Assembly: GCF_033971325.1 (NCBI RefSeq)
Contig: NZ_CP117180.1
Location: forward strand, 130,041-194,040
Source: Hydrogenobacter sp. T-2
GTDB lineage: Bacteria; Aquificota; Aquificia; Aquificales; Aquificaceae
Length of the DNA stretch: 64,000 nt
Direction: 5' to 3'
The position numbers were made by a program, and so were the translations under genes. Numbering within the stretch: the first letter of the stretch is position 1; each line of letters opens with the position of its first letter. Below are positions 37,698 to 46,916 of the stretch, piece by piece. Below the pieces are notes generated by a model that saw only the letters and a program-made list of their open reading frames with translations, had not been told where the DNA came from and made no database searches.

Positions 37698-37733
37698 AGT
37701 CTTAATGAAATCTTAACAGTAATACCTTATCTT
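37693..37733 (+). promoter_or_regulatory. Pho-box-like promoter of phoX
   Basis: CTTAAT (37701-37706) and CTTAAC (37712-37717) are 11 bp apart, with an additional CTTAAA at 37693. Ten bases later is TATCTT (37728-37733), then 8 nt to the ATG. This is the promoter whose gene identifies the motif as phosphate-linked. Confidence 0.7.
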
Positions 37734-37741
37734 TAGAAACC

Positions 37742-39658
37742 ATGGGAGAATACTTTGAAGAGATTTTGGAAAGGGCGATTAGCCGTAGAGATGTTCTAAA
37801 AGGGATGCTGTTGGGTAGTGTTGTGCTGGGACTATCTCCTAAAGTTTCCTTCTCAAAAAGTTTGGGCTTTAGAAGCATTCAACCAAGCACAGAGGATAGG
37901 ATAATTCTGCCAGAAGGTTTTGAATATGTGGTGCTCATACGCTGGGGTGATGCCTTAGACAAAGGACCATCTCTTGACTGGAAGAGGATTTACGAAAAAG
38001 GTCCTTCATGGGAGGATGTGGAGCGTCAAAAATTTTCCTTTGGATATAACTGTGATTATGTAGGTTTTTTCAGACTGTCGGATGATAGGGCACTGCTTGT
38101 GGTAAACCATGAATATACAAATCCAGAGCTTATGTTTTCCAATTTTGCTCCCTCGGGGCAAAGACCAACCAGAGAAGAAGCTATGCTTATGTTAGAAGCA
38201 CATGGCGTGTCTGTGGTAGAAATAAGAAAGTCCAATGGTAAGTGGCATTATGTGAAAGGCTCACCTTACAATAGAAGGATAACAGGCTCTACCAGATGTG
38301 AAATAAGCGGTCTTGCAAAAGGGCACACACTCATGAAATCCTCCTACGATAAGGAAGGTGAGTTCGTATATGGCACTCTAAATAACTGCTCTGGTGGTAA
38401 AACTCCTTGGGGAACGGTGTTAACCTGTGAAGAGAACTTTCATAGCTACTTTTGGGGAGACGAGTTTAAGATAGAACACCCTAAAGCAAGGTTGATACAG
38501 GAACTTCACTACCGTTATAGGGTTCCCAGTGAGTGGGCTATGGTGTATGGTTTTTATAAATACAGTGAGCGTTTCAATATAGAAAAGGAGCCTACAGAAC
38601 CACTTCGTTTCGGTTGGGTGGTAGAGGTTGACCCATTTAACCCTACAAAACCACCTATAAAGAGAACCGCTCTCGGAAGGTTCAAGCACGAAGCAGCAAA
38701 CTGTGTAGTAGCACCAGATGGTAGGGTGGTGGTCTATATGGGAGATGACGAAAGGTTTGAGTATGTCTATAAGTTTATTACAAAGGGTAAATATGACCCT
38801 AACAACAGGCAAGCAAACATGGACCTTCTTGATGAGGGTGAGCTATATGTGGCAAAGTTCAAGGATGACCTTACTGGAGAGTGGATACTTATAGCCAAGT
38901 GCGAAAAAAAGCCAGATGGCACTTATGCTATAACACCCAATCCAGACCTTCCTGAACCTTTCAAAAGCGACCCAGTCCTTTGTTTCATAAACACAAGAGG
39001 CGCTGCGGATGCACTTGGAGCTACCATGATGGACAGACCAGAAGATATAGAATGGAATCCGTTGACAAAAAGTGCATGGGTAGCTCTAACCTTTAATGAA
39101 AGAAGAGGGGCAAGCGGGCAACCGGGAACTGACAGAGCTAACCCCAGAGCGAACAATGTAATGGGGCACGTGTTAGAGATAAAAGAGGCAAACGGTAATC
39201 CTGCGTCAACCACATTCACGTGGCAAATACCAATACTTTGTGGTGATCCCAACGCTTCTGAAGAAAACAAGAAATTGATAATTTACGGTCAACCTGCAAG
39301 CTCCTCAACGCCTGCTATTTCTGCACCAGACAACTTTGTGATAGATAGGCTCGGAAACGTATGGATAGCCACAGATGGCAATCCAAACTCCTCAAGACTC
39401 AAGAAGAACGACGGAGTTTACGTGCTTAATCCCTTTACTAAAGAATTTAAAATGTTCCTCTCTGGAGTGCCTGGCTGTGAAATATGCGGACCTGAGTTTT
39501 CGGATGACTGGAAAACCTTTTTCTGTGCCATACAACACCCAGGAGAGGGTGGTTTAGGGGGTCAACTAACAAGATGGCCATATGAGAGCGATATTCCAAT
39601 TCCAAGACCTTCGGTAATAGCAGTCTGGAGGAAGGACGGAGGAGAAATATTTGCATAA
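37742..39658 (+). CDS. phoX: PhoX-type alkaline phosphatase (DUF839), Tat-exported
   Basis: A 638-aa secreted phosphatase. The N-terminus has a twin-arginine motif SRRDVLKGM followed by a hydrophobic stretch, so it is exported folded. PhoX motifs: GYNCDYVGFF, NHEYTNPE, GGKTPWGTVLTCEENFHSY and the C-terminal GPEFSDDWKTFFCAIQHPGEGG. PhoX enzymes use iron and calcium and release phosphate from organic esters. Pho-box-like repeats directly upstream support induction by phosphate limitation; the ATG is predicted to start a leaderless message. Confidence 0.94.
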   Translation: MGEYFEEILERAISRRDVLKGMLLGSVVLGLSPKVSFSKSLGFRSIQPSTEDRIILPEGFEYVVLIRWGDALDKGPSLDWKRIYEKGPSWEDVERQKFSFGYNCDYVGFFRLSDDRALLVVNHEYTNPELMFSNFAPSGQRPTREEAMLMLEAHGVSVVEIRKSNGKWHYVKGSPYNRRITGSTRCEISGLAKGHTLMKSSYDKEGEFVYGTLNNCSGGKTPWGTVLTCEENFHSYFWGDEFKIEHPKARLIQELHYRYRVPSEWAMVYGFYKYSERFNIEKEPTEPLRFGWVVEVDPFNPTKPPIKRTALGRFKHEAANCVVAPDGRVVVYMGDDERFEYVYKFITKGKYDPNNRQANMDLLDEGELYVAKFKDDLTGEWILIAKCEKKPDGTYAITPNPDLPEPFKSDPVLCFINTRGAADALGATMMDRPEDIEWNPLTKSAWVALTFNERRGASGQPGTDRANPRANNVMGHVLEIKEANGNPASTTFTWQIPILCGDPNASEENKKLIIYGQPASSSTPAISAPDNFVIDRLGNVWIATDGNPNSSRLKKNDGVYVLNPFTKEFKMFLSGVPGCEICGPEFSDDWKTFFCAIQHPGEGGLGGQLTRWPYESDIPIPRPSVIAVWRKDGGEIFA

Positions 39659-39732
39659 AAACTCATGCCTTGCCTCCTTCCCCTCTTTTTAATTTCTTAT
39701 GACAAAAAACATCACTTTTTGGAAACTTAGCT

Positions 39733-39738
39733 TATAAT
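39733..39738 (+). promoter_or_regulatory. -10 element of the OsmC gene
   Basis: TATAAT inside TTAGCTTATAATTATTA (39728-39744), about 30 nt before the ATG at 39768, which has TAGGAGG. The same 16-17 bp stretch recurs before the 6-phosphogluconolactonase gene. No good -35 is visible. Confidence 0.45.
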
Positions 39739-39767
39739 TATTAACCACTTTTTGGTAGGAGGCAGGC

Positions 39768-40184
39768 ATGAAAGTAAGGGTGGTTCAAAAGGAAGACTTT
39801 CACTTCATAGGTACAGGTGAGTCTGGCAGAGAGGTGCCAATAGACGCAGCGGGTTATGTGGGTGGTAAGGGTAGAGGTATAAGACCTCCAGAGCTTCTCT
39901 TTCATTCCATAGCGGGTTGTGTGGGTATACATCTCTACGAAGCTCTGCATAAAGAAGGCAAGCACACGGAACACATAGAGATAGAAACGGATGCAGAGAG
40001 GATAACAGAGGGATATCCAAAGGTTTTTACCAAGATATACCTCTTTGTAAAGGTAAAAGGCGATGTCTCTGAAGAAGATGTGAAAAAAGCCTTAGATAAA
40101 ACCATATACGACCCTGGAACCTGTTCCATAGCCTACATGATAAACAAGGTGGCACCCATAGAATACAAAATAGAGCTCTTGTAG
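39768..40184 (+). CDS. OsmC/Ohr family protein
   Basis: A 138-aa OsmC-fold peroxidase with the two redox cysteines in IAGCVGIHLYEAL and DPGTCSIAYM. Family members reduce organic hydroperoxides using thiols; some bind other substrates. It sits 10 nt upstream of cfiB with the same orientation, possibly cotranscribed to protect the oxygen-sensitive carbon-fixation enzymes, which is inference. Confidence 0.88.
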   Translation: MKVRVVQKEDFHFIGTGESGREVPIDAAGYVGGKGRGIRPPELLFHSIAGCVGIHLYEALHKEGKHTEHIEIETDAERITEGYPKVFTKIYLFVKVKGDVSEEDVKKALDKTIYDPGTCSIAYMINKVAPIEYKIELL

Positions 40185-40194
40185 GAGGCGGTGC

Positions 40195-41613
40195 ATGTTT
40201 AAAAAGGTTCTCATAGCAAACAGGGGTGAGATAGCCTGTAGGATTATAAGAGCCTGCAAGGAGCTTGGCATAAGAACCGTTGCCATATACAATGAGATAG
40301 AGTCCACCGCAAGGCATGTGAAGATGGCGGATGAAGCCTATATGATAGGGGTAAACCCCTTAGATACATACCTTAATGCGGAACGTATAGTAGACCTTGC
40401 TTTGGAAGTGGGTGCGGATGCCATCCATCCGGGCTATGGCTTTTTGGCAGAAAACGAACACTTTGCGAGGCTCTGTGAGGAAAAGGGAATAAACTTTATA
40501 GGTCCTCATTGGAAGGTTATAGAGCTTATGGGAGACAAAGCGAGGTCTAAGGAAATAGCCAAAAAGGCAGGACTTCCCACTGTGCCCGGAAGCGATGGTA
40601 TTCTAAAGGATGAGCAAGAAGCCAAACAGATAGCGAGAGAAATAGGCTACCCTGTGCTTTTGAAGGCTTCCGCTGGTGGCGGTGGAAGAGGTATAAGGAT
40701 ATGCAGGAACGAGGAAGAACTGCTGAAAAACTACGAAAACGCCTATAACGAAGCCCTAAAAGCCTTTGGCAGGGGAGACCTTTTGCTTGAAAAATACATA
40801 GAAAACCCACACCACATAGAGTTTCAGGTTCTTGGGGACAAATACGGTAATGTTATACATCTCGGTGAGAGGGATTGCTCCATTCAAAGGAGAAACCAAA
40901 AGCTCGTAGAAATAGCACCATCTTTGCTCCTTACTCCCGGTCGGAGGGCATACTATGGAGAGCTTGTAGCTAAGGCGGCAAAGGAGATAGGATACTACAG
41001 TGCAGGCACTATGGAGTTTGTAGCAGACGAGAAGGGAAACATATACTTCATTGAGATGAACACAAGGATTCAGGTAGAGCATCCAGTCACGGAGATGATA
41101 ACAGGCGTGGACATAGTAAAGTGGCAGATTAGAATCGCTGCTGGTGAGCCTCTAAGATATAAGCAGGAAGACATAAAGTTTAATGGCTACTCCATAGAGG
41201 TGAGGATAAACGCAGAAGACCCCAAAAAGAACTTTGCACCAAGCATAGGAACTATAGAAAGGTATTATGCACCCGGTGGCTTTGGTATAAGGGTGGAGCA
41301 TGCAGCGTCAAGGGGTTATGAGGTAACCCCCTACTACGACTCTATGATAGCCAAGCTCATAGTCTGGGCTCCTCAGTGGGAGGTTGCCATAGACCGTATG
41401 AAGGCAGCTTTGGAGACCTACGAGATTACTGGCATAAAGACCACTATACCCTTGCTTATAGAGATAATGAAGGACCCAGACTTTAGGGCTGGTAAGTTTA
41501 ACACCAAGTATTTAGAGACCCATCCTCATCTCTTTGAGTATGAGGAGGTAAGAAACAAGGAAGATTTTGTAGCCTTTATATCTGCGGCGATAGCCGCATA
41601 TCATGGACTATAA
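40195..41613 (+). CDS. cfiB: 2-oxoglutarate carboxylase small subunit (biotin carboxylase)
   Basis: A 472-aa biotin carboxylase: MFKKVLIANRGEIACRIIRA start, ATP-grasp glycine-rich loop KASAGGGGRGIR, and the FIEMNTRIQVEHPVTE catalytic segment. It carboxylates biotin on the large subunit with bicarbonate and ATP. Size, sequence and pairing with a biotinylated large subunit match the Hydrogenobacter 2-oxoglutarate carboxylase, which makes oxalosuccinate in the reductive TCA cycle. A pyruvate carboxylase role cannot be excluded from sequence alone. Confidence 0.92.
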   Translation: MFKKVLIANRGEIACRIIRACKELGIRTVAIYNEIESTARHVKMADEAYMIGVNPLDTYLNAERIVDLALEVGADAIHPGYGFLAENEHFARLCEEKGINFIGPHWKVIELMGDKARSKEIAKKAGLPTVPGSDGILKDEQEAKQIAREIGYPVLLKASAGGGGRGIRICRNEEELLKNYENAYNEALKAFGRGDLLLEKYIENPHHIEFQVLGDKYGNVIHLGERDCSIQRRNQKLVEIAPSLLLTPGRRAYYGELVAKAAKEIGYYSAGTMEFVADEKGNIYFIEMNTRIQVEHPVTEMITGVDIVKWQIRIAAGEPLRYKQEDIKFNGYSIEVRINAEDPKKNFAPSIGTIERYYAPGGFGIRVEHAASRGYEVTPYYDSMIAKLIVWAPQWEVAIDRMKAALETYEITGIKTTIPLLIEIMKDPDFRAGKFNTKYLETHPHLFEYEEVRNKEDFVAFISAAIAAYHGL

Positions 41614-41626
41614 AAGGAGGTAAGGC

Positions 41627-43588
41627 ATGCAGGCCGTGGAGATAATGGAGGAAATTCAAGCACAGCTCAAGGAAATGGAGAGGTCTGGCTTTAGGAAAAA
41701 GATACTTATCACAGACCTCACGCCAAGGGATGGTCAGCAGTGCAAACTTGCCACCCGTGTAAGAACCGATGACCTTCTACCTCTGTGTGAGAAGTTAGAC
41801 AAGGTAGGTTTTTATGCGGTGGAGGTCTGGGGTGGTGCCACTTATGACGTGTGCCTTAGATATCTCAAAGAAGACCCATGGGAGAGGCTAAGACGCATAA
41901 AGGAGGTTATGCCCAACACCAAACTTCAGATGCTCTTTAGGGGTCAGAACATTGTAGGATACAGACCCAAGTCTGACAAGCTGGTTTACAAGTTTGTAGA
42001 AAGGTCTATAGCTAACGGCATAACTGTTTTTAGGGTCTTTGATGCTCTTAATGACAACAGGAACATCCAAACTGCAGTAAAGGCTATAAAGGAGCTTGGT
42101 GGAGAAGCCCATGCGGAGATAAGCTACACAAGGAGCCCCGTGCATACCATAGAGAAATGGGTAGAGTATGCCCTTGAGATAGCGGAGATGGGTGCGGACT
42201 GGCTGTCCTTCAAAGATGCCACTGGTATTATTATGCCCCTTGAAACCTACACCATAATAAAGAGGATAAAGGAAGCCACAGGTGGAAGACTGCCGGTTTT
42301 ACTTCATAACCACGACATGAGTGGAACTGCTATAGTGAACCACATGATGGCAATACTTGCGGGTGTGGATATGGTTGACACTGTTCTATCTCCACTTGCC
42401 TTTGGCTCATCACACCCAGCAACGGAGTCCGTGGTGGCAATGCTTGAAGGCACACCCTTTGACACAGGTCTTGACCTAAAGAAAATAGAAGAGTGTGCGG
42501 AGATTACTAAACATATACGCAAGAAATATAAGAAATACGAGACTGAATACGCAGGAGTTAACGCCAAAGTGCTTATACACAAAATACCGGGTGGTATGAT
42601 TTCCAATATGGTGGCACAGCTCATAGAGGCAAACGCTATAGACAAGATAGAAGAAGCCCTTGAGGAAGTTCCAAATGTAGAGAGAGACCTTGGATATCCA
42701 CCACTTCTCACACCCTCCTCTCAAATAGTAGGCGTGCAGGCAGTCCTTAATGTTATATCTGGTGAGAGATATAAGGTGATAACCAAGGAGGTAAGAGACT
42801 ACGTTGAAGGAAAATACGGAAAACCACCAGGTCCTATTTCAAAGGAGCTTGCGGAAAAAATTCTCGGATCTGGCAAAGAACCAGACTTTTCAATAAGAGC
42901 TGCAGACCTTGCAGACCCCACAGACTGGGACAAGGCATACGAGGAGACAAGCACACTGCTCGGAAGAGAGCCTACAGACGAGGAAGTGCTTTTGTATGCT
43001 CTGTTCCCGATGCAAGCCAAGGACTACTTTACCGCAAGGGAAAAGGGAGAGCTAACCGCAGAGCCGATAGAGGAGTTGGCAGAAGCTACAGAGGTAAAAC
43101 CCGGCACGGTGCCCGGTGCTGCACCTGTGGAGTTTGAGGTTATATATCACGGGGAAAAATTCAAGGTGAAGGTGGAAGGTGTGAGTGCCCATGCGGAGCC
43201 CGGTAAGCCGAGAAAATATTATGTAAGGGTAGATGGAAAGCTGGAAGAGGTGCAATTAACACCTCAACTTGAAGCTGTGCCTTCTGGTGGTGTTCCTCAA
43301 GCGGTGGTTCAGGCGGAAGGAAAAGGTATACCAAAGGCAAGCCAGCCAGGAGATGCAACAGCACCTATGCCCGGAAGGGTTGTGAGGATTTTGGTAGAGG
43401 AAGGTCAACCTGTTAATGAAGGTCAAACGGTAGCTATAGTGGAAGCCATGAAGATGGAAAATGAGATACACGCACCCATTACTGGCGTTGTAAAGAAGAT
43501 ATTCGCAAAACCGGGTGATAATGTGACTCCTGACGATGCACTTTTGAGGATAGAACCCGTTAAGCCAGAGGGCGATACTTACGGATGA
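41627..43588 (+). CDS. cfiA: 2-oxoglutarate carboxylase large subunit (carboxyltransferase + biotinyl domain)
   Basis: A 653-aa protein: HMGL-like carboxyltransferase (~20-300; TDLTPRDGQQC, and Lys196 in SFKDATG), a conserved central domain, a Pro/Ala-rich linker, and a biotinyl domain at the C-terminus with the biotin lysine (Lys609) in EAMKMENE. It transfers carboxyl from biotin to the 2-oxo acid acceptor. Together with CfiB this is the signature carbon-fixing carboxylase of Hydrogenobacter-type reductive TCA. AAAGGAGG precedes the ATG. Confidence 0.92.
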   Translation: MQAVEIMEEIQAQLKEMERSGFRKKILITDLTPRDGQQCKLATRVRTDDLLPLCEKLDKVGFYAVEVWGGATYDVCLRYLKEDPWERLRRIKEVMPNTKLQMLFRGQNIVGYRPKSDKLVYKFVERSIANGITVFRVFDALNDNRNIQTAVKAIKELGGEAHAEISYTRSPVHTIEKWVEYALEIAEMGADWLSFKDATGIIMPLETYTIIKRIKEATGGRLPVLLHNHDMSGTAIVNHMMAILAGVDMVDTVLSPLAFGSSHPATESVVAMLEGTPFDTGLDLKKIEECAEITKHIRKKYKKYETEYAGVNAKVLIHKIPGGMISNMVAQLIEANAIDKIEEALEEVPNVERDLGYPPLLTPSSQIVGVQAVLNVISGERYKVITKEVRDYVEGKYGKPPGPISKELAEKILGSGKEPDFSIRAADLADPTDWDKAYEETSTLLGREPTDEEVLLYALFPMQAKDYFTAREKGELTAEPIEELAEATEVKPGTVPGAAPVEFEVIYHGEKFKVKVEGVSAHAEPGKPRKYYVRVDGKLEEVQLTPQLEAVPSGGVPQAVVQAEGKGIPKASQPGDATAPMPGRVVRILVEEGQPVNEGQTVAIVEAMKMENEIHAPITGVVKKIFAKPGDNVTPDDALLRIEPVKPEGDTYG

Positions 43589-43598
43589 AAACTCAAAA

Positions 43599-43619
43599 GG
43601 TGGTCATAAACGGACCGCC
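43599..43619 (+). terminator. hairpin terminator after cfiA
   Basis: GGTGGTC (43599-43605) pairs with GACCGCC (43613-43619, one G-U), followed by a CT-rich tail. Placed 11 nt past the cfiA stop. Confidence 0.6.
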
Positions 43620-43641
43620 CTCTTCTCTAAGACAAAAGTAG

Positions 43642-43647
43642 TATAAT
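43642..43647 (+). promoter_or_regulatory. -10 element of bcp (leaderless)
   Basis: TATAAT with the bcp ATG 7 nt downstream and no Shine-Dalgarno. No good -35. Confidence 0.5.
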
Positions 43648-43654
43648 TGTTAAT

Positions 43655-44131
43655 ATGCTAAAAGAAGGAGAGCTTGCACCAGACTTTTGTCTTGAAGGGA
43701 TAGACCATGAGGGGAAAGAGGGTAAGTTTTGTCTAAAGGACTTGCTTTCCTCTCCTCTTATACTTTATTTTTACCCCAAAGATGATACCCCTGGTTGCAC
43801 GCAAGAAGCCTGCGACTTTAGGGATAATCTCAACATACTCAAGTCAAAAGGCTTTGTAGTTATAGGCATAAGTCCTGACAGTTTGCAGTCTCACAAAAAG
43901 TTCAAGGAAAAGTATGGACTTAACTTTATATTGCTTAGCGACCCTCAAAAGGAAGTTATGAAAGCCTATGGTGCCTATGGCAAGAAGAAGATGTATGGGA
44001 AAGAGACAGAGGGGGTAATTAGGAGCACCTTCGTGATATCTCCAGAGGGAAGGATACTAAAAACCTTTTACAATGTCAAGGCAAAAGGTCATGTGGAAAG
44101 CCTCCTTAGAGAACTTGACATAACCCCTTGA
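43655..44131 (+). CDS. bcp: peroxiredoxin, Bcp type
   Basis: A 158-aa thiol peroxidase. Peroxidatic Cys48 lies in DDTPGCTQEACDF, with resolving-type Cys53 five residues on, the alpha-helical 1-Cys/2-Cys Bcp pattern. Uses thioredoxin to reduce hydroperoxides. Probably leaderless, independent from cfiA because a hairpin separates them. Confidence 0.93.
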   Translation: MLKEGELAPDFCLEGIDHEGKEGKFCLKDLLSSPLILYFYPKDDTPGCTQEACDFRDNLNILKSKGFVVIGISPDSLQSHKKFKEKYGLNFILLSDPQKEVMKAYGAYGKKKMYGKETEGVIRSTFVISPEGRILKTFYNVKAKGHVESLLRELDITP

Positions 44132-44144
44132 CAGGTTGTATAAT
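44115..44144 (+). promoter_or_regulatory. sigma-70 promoter of the lipoprotein gene
   Basis: TTGACA (44115-44120), 18-bp spacer, TATAAT (44139-44144), overlapping the last codons of bcp. AAAGGAGG precedes the ATG at 44181. Confidence 0.62.
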
Positions 44145-44180
44145 GATAGCTTAATATAATCAATAAAGGAGGTAGCTAAA

Positions 44181-44381
44181 ATGAGGAAGTTTATAGCACT
44201 TGGAGTTGCGAGCTTGGCACTCCTTGCAGCATCCTGCCAGCAAAAGCCTGCGGAGCAACCAGCAGAACAACCGCCTGTAGAAGAGCAACAGCAACCTGCT
44301 GAACAGCAGGAACAACAACCTGCAGAGCAACAAGGATCTGAAGAACAGCAACCTGTAGAACAACAACAGGGCGGAGAGTAA
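44181..44381 (+). CDS. Gln/Glu/Pro-rich lipoprotein, 66 aa
   Basis: A type II signal peptide with lipobox LLAASC (Cys near residue 19) followed by a low-complexity tail of Gln, Glu, Pro and Ala (QPAEQ/EEQQ-like units). After processing the mature lipoprotein would be only ~48 residues of disordered repeat. Strong promoter and ribosome site suggest abundance. Function unknown. Confidence 0.75.
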   Translation: MRKFIALGVASLALLAASCQQKPAEQPAEQPPVEEQQQPAEQQEQQPAEQQGSEEQQPVEQQQGGE

Positions 44382-44398
44382 AAGCAGTAAGCACATTC

Positions 44399-44413
44399 GG
44401 GGGTTTTGCCCCC
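44399..44413 (+). terminator. GGGGG-CCCCC hairpin after the lipoprotein gene
   Basis: Five G-C pairs (44399-44403 with 44409-44413), loop TTTTG, then an AT-rich tail. Confidence 0.6.
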
Positions 44414-44443
44414 ATTTAAATTCTTTACTGAGGGGAAGAAGTT

Positions 44444-44743
44444 ATGTATGCAATTATAGAAGCTGGTGGAAAGCAGTATAAGGTTGAAAAAGGAGCTAAG
44501 TTAAAGGTAGAAAAACTGCCCAGTAATGTTGGTGCGGTTCTTGAATTTTCCCCTGTGCTTTTGAGAAGAGAGGATGGTTCTATAGAGTTTGGCAAGGGTA
44601 AAGTCCTTGCTGAGGTCTTATCTCACGGGAAACACAAGAAGGTTATAGTGTTTAAGTTTAGAGCAAAGAAAAACTATAAGCGTTGGAGAGGACACAGACA
44701 ACCCTACACAGAAATATTGATAAAGGATATACAGGAGGTATAA
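44444..44743 (+). CDS. rplU: 50S ribosomal protein L21
   Basis: A 99-aa ribosomal protein beginning [20 protein letters not shown], with the C-terminal [18 protein letters not shown] typical of L21. Directly upstream of rpmA (1-nt gap), the usual order. Confidence 0.97.
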   Translation: MYAIIEAGGKQYKVEKGAKLKVEKLPSNVGAVLEFSPVLLRREDGSIEFGKGKVLAEVLSHGKHKKVIVFKFRAKKNYKRWRGHRQPYTEILIKDIQEV

Positions 44744-44744
44744 T

Positions 44745-45011
44745 ATGGCGTCCAAGGCAAGTGGTGGTTCAACGAGGAACGGTAGAGATAGTAATTCCAA
44801 AAGGCTTGGTGTAAAAAGGCATGATGGTCAGATAGTCAAGGCAGGAAACATAATAATAAGACAGAGAGGGACAAAGGTTTATCCCGGCGTAAATGTGGGA
44901 ATGGGTTCGGACTTTACCCTCTTTGCTTTGATAGATGGTGTGGTGAAGTTTGAAAATAGGAGAAATAAGAAGGTAGTAAGTGTCCTGCCCCTTGAGACCG
45001 CTACAGCCTGA
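44745..45011 (+). CDS. rpmA: 50S ribosomal protein L27
   Basis: An 88-aa L27: [22 protein letters not shown] near the start, [12 protein letters not shown] in the middle. Overlaps the convergent thyX stop by 11 bp. Confidence 0.97.
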   Translation: MASKASGGSTRNGRDSNSKRLGVKRHDGQIVKAGNIIIRQRGTKVYPGVNVGMGSDFTLFALIDGVVKFENRRNKKVVSVLPLETATA

Positions 45012-45930
45012 GCTTTTTGTCTGTCTCTCTGTAGCCTACTAAGTCTTTTATGGCTTCTGCGAATTCTCTTATTTCTTTTTGAGCTCCTTCATGGGTTCTT
45101 AAGGTTATGAAGTTATCCAGAGCCACTCGTGGCACCGTCCAATAAAACCTTGTCTTCATAAACTGAGGCAGAATACCCCTTGCCAGTTCTTTGGCGACTT
45201 CCTTTTCCGTCATAGCCTTGTATAGGTCTTGTAGGTCTTGCACATACCAGTTTATCTTTTTCAGAAATAGTGAGTTCCAGGGTTCTTCTACTGGTTCTTC
45301 AATTGACGCCTGCTTGTTGCTCTTTGCCTGCTTTCTAAGATAGCCAGGAGTGTAAAAGTCTGGCTCGTAGCTCACATATCTTCTGCTAACTTCGTTATAT
45401 GAGCCAAACCTATGCCTATGCCACTGGCGGGCTACAAAGAGCGGGCATTCCACTACAAAGGTATAGTAGTCCATATCTGTCCCGAGCTCAAGACTATCAA
45501 CCAAACCAAGCCAGCCAGAGGAAGTCTCTATTTTATCTTTCACGTAGGCGTGGTCTGTAGAGTAGGCTTGTGGCTCTTGACCGAATATTATAGCAGTGGT
45601 AGCAGGCAGTTTTTCCTCTAAAGCTTTTTTTACCTCTGATGGGAATAGCTCCATGGCGTTTATGTAGTTCCTTAGGTTGAGCCATATGTATCCTTTAGAA
45701 TAGTAAACTTGCACTGCAGGGCTTGGTAGGTTTTTAAGGATTTCAAGCCAAAGCCCTTTATCAGCTTCAAAGGCTATTATTACATGCTCAAAGGGTGAGG
45801 CATGCTTGTGCTGGAAGAGATATCTTATAAGCCTTGTGTCCCTTTCTTTGTCAACCTCTTCGTCCTTTGCAAAGGATACACGAGCACAGCGGACTATTCT
45901 TTGGTCAGAACCCATTATGTAGACTTTCAT
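45001..45930 (-). CDS. thyX: flavin-dependent thymidylate synthase ThyX
   Basis: A 309-aa ThyX with the [14 protein letters not shown] motif (RHRxxSxNExSxRY) that binds FAD and dUMP. It methylates dUMP without dihydrofolate production. Longer than typical (~220-250 aa) with extra N- and C-terminal segments, as seen in thermophiles. Start overlaps the sirtuin stop by 4 bp. Confidence 0.94.
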   Translation of the reverse strand: MKVYIMGSDQRIVRCARVSFAKDEEVDKERDTRLIRYLFQHKHASPFEHVIIAFEADKGLWLEILKNLPSPAVQVYYSKGYIWLNLRNYINAMELFPSEVKKALEEKLPATTAIIFGQEPQAYSTDHAYVKDKIETSSGWLGLVDSLELGTDMDYYTFVVECPLFVARQWHRHRFGSYNEVSRRYVSYEPDFYTPGYLRKQAKSNKQASIEEPVEEPWNSLFLKKINWYVQDLQDLYKAMTEKEVAKELARGILPQFMKTRFYWTVPRVALDNFITLRTHEGAQKEIREFAEAIKDLVGYRETDKKLRL

Positions 45931-46616
45931 AAGACCTCCAGTAGTTTTTTCACACCACTGCTTGCTGGTTCTCTTATTATAACATCTGCAATGGGAGAGA
46001 CAGGTGTGCTTTCTGGGTTTATCTCTATAACCTTTGCACCATGCTCCTTTGCAAGGTATGGAAGCTCACCCGCAGGATACACCACTGCGGAAGTGCCAAT
46101 AACCACAAACACATCGCAACTCCTTGCCCACCCTATGGCAAGCTCTAAGGCATCCTCAGGCAGAGCCTCTCCAAACCAGACCACGTCTGGTCTAATATGC
46201 CCACCACATTCCTTGCAGGCAGGTGGAAGCTGTGCGTAGCTTACAGAATAGTCATAATAAACCGCACCACAGGAGAGGCATTTGACCCTCCATATATTCC
46301 CATGAAGCTCCACAAGTCTTTTTGAACCAGCCCTTTGGTGAAGCCCATCCACGTTTTGGGTAATAAGCAGGAAGTCTTCGCAGTATTTTTTCTCAAGCTC
46401 CACAAGTGCAATGTGCCCAGCGTTAGGCTCTGCTTTTGCTATTACGCTCCTTCTCCAAAGATACCACTCCCACACCAAAGCTGGGTTTCTTCTAAAAGCC
46501 TGGGGAGTGGCAAGATCTTCTGGTCTGTAGCTTTTCCAAAGACCACCTTGCCCCCTAAAGGTGGGAACACCACTCTCTGCGGATATGCCAGCACCAGTGA
46601 GGACTGCTAACTTCAT
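45927..46616 (-). CDS. NAD-dependent protein deacylase (sirtuin)
   Basis: A 229-aa sirtuin: [27 protein letters not shown] with the catalytic His, and four zinc-ligand cysteines ([14 protein letters not shown]). Removes acyl groups from lysines; acetyl-CoA synthetase is a known target class, and acsA is in this window. Cotranscribed with thyX. Confidence 0.93.
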   Translation of the reverse strand: MKLAVLTGAGISAESGVPTFRGQGGLWKSYRPEDLATPQAFRRNPALVWEWYLWRRSVIAKAEPNAGHIALVELEKKYCEDFLLITQNVDGLHQRAGSKRLVELHGNIWRVKCLSCGAVYYDYSVSYAQLPPACKECGGHIRPDVVWFGEALPEDALELAIGWARSCDVFVVIGTSAVVYPAGELPYLAKEHGAKVIEINPESTPVSPIADVIIREPASSGVKKLLEVL

Positions 46617-46916
46617 AGGTAATTAGTTTATAGCTTTTTGGATGTGTAGTTTCAACTCCACACGATGGATTGGCAACGAGCAAAAGCATAAAGGTAAACA
46701 CTTCAATGGGATAGCCAATAATATAGATGCTGAGGCACTCTGAAAAGCTCAAAGAAAAGACTGCCATATTGTAAGTTAACAATCATAGACCTTTCAATCC
46801 TCTTTGGTTAATACTACCCATTAACTTCAATAGGTAAAGGAGCTATTCAGTTGCCAGAAGGTCATGGGAACAAAAAAATCCCTAAGAGTCCTTTAGCTTA
46901 TAATTATTACTATACC
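46617..46916. other. 300-bp gene-free gap with CRISPR-repeat-like stretches
   Basis: No coding frame. It holds GTTTCAACTCCACACGATGG extending to 46677 (from 46649) and a second CTTTCAATCCTCTTTGGTTA at 46791, both beginning like CRISPR repeats of thermophiles. They are not identical and there is no regular spacing. The right end contains the 6-phosphogluconolactonase promoter. Confidence 0.35.
46899..46904 (+). promoter_or_regulatory. -10 element of the 6-phosphogluconolactonase gene
   Basis: TATAAT inside TTAGCTTATAATTATTA (46894-46910), 12 nt before the ATG at 46917; no Shine-Dalgarno. Confidence 0.45.
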
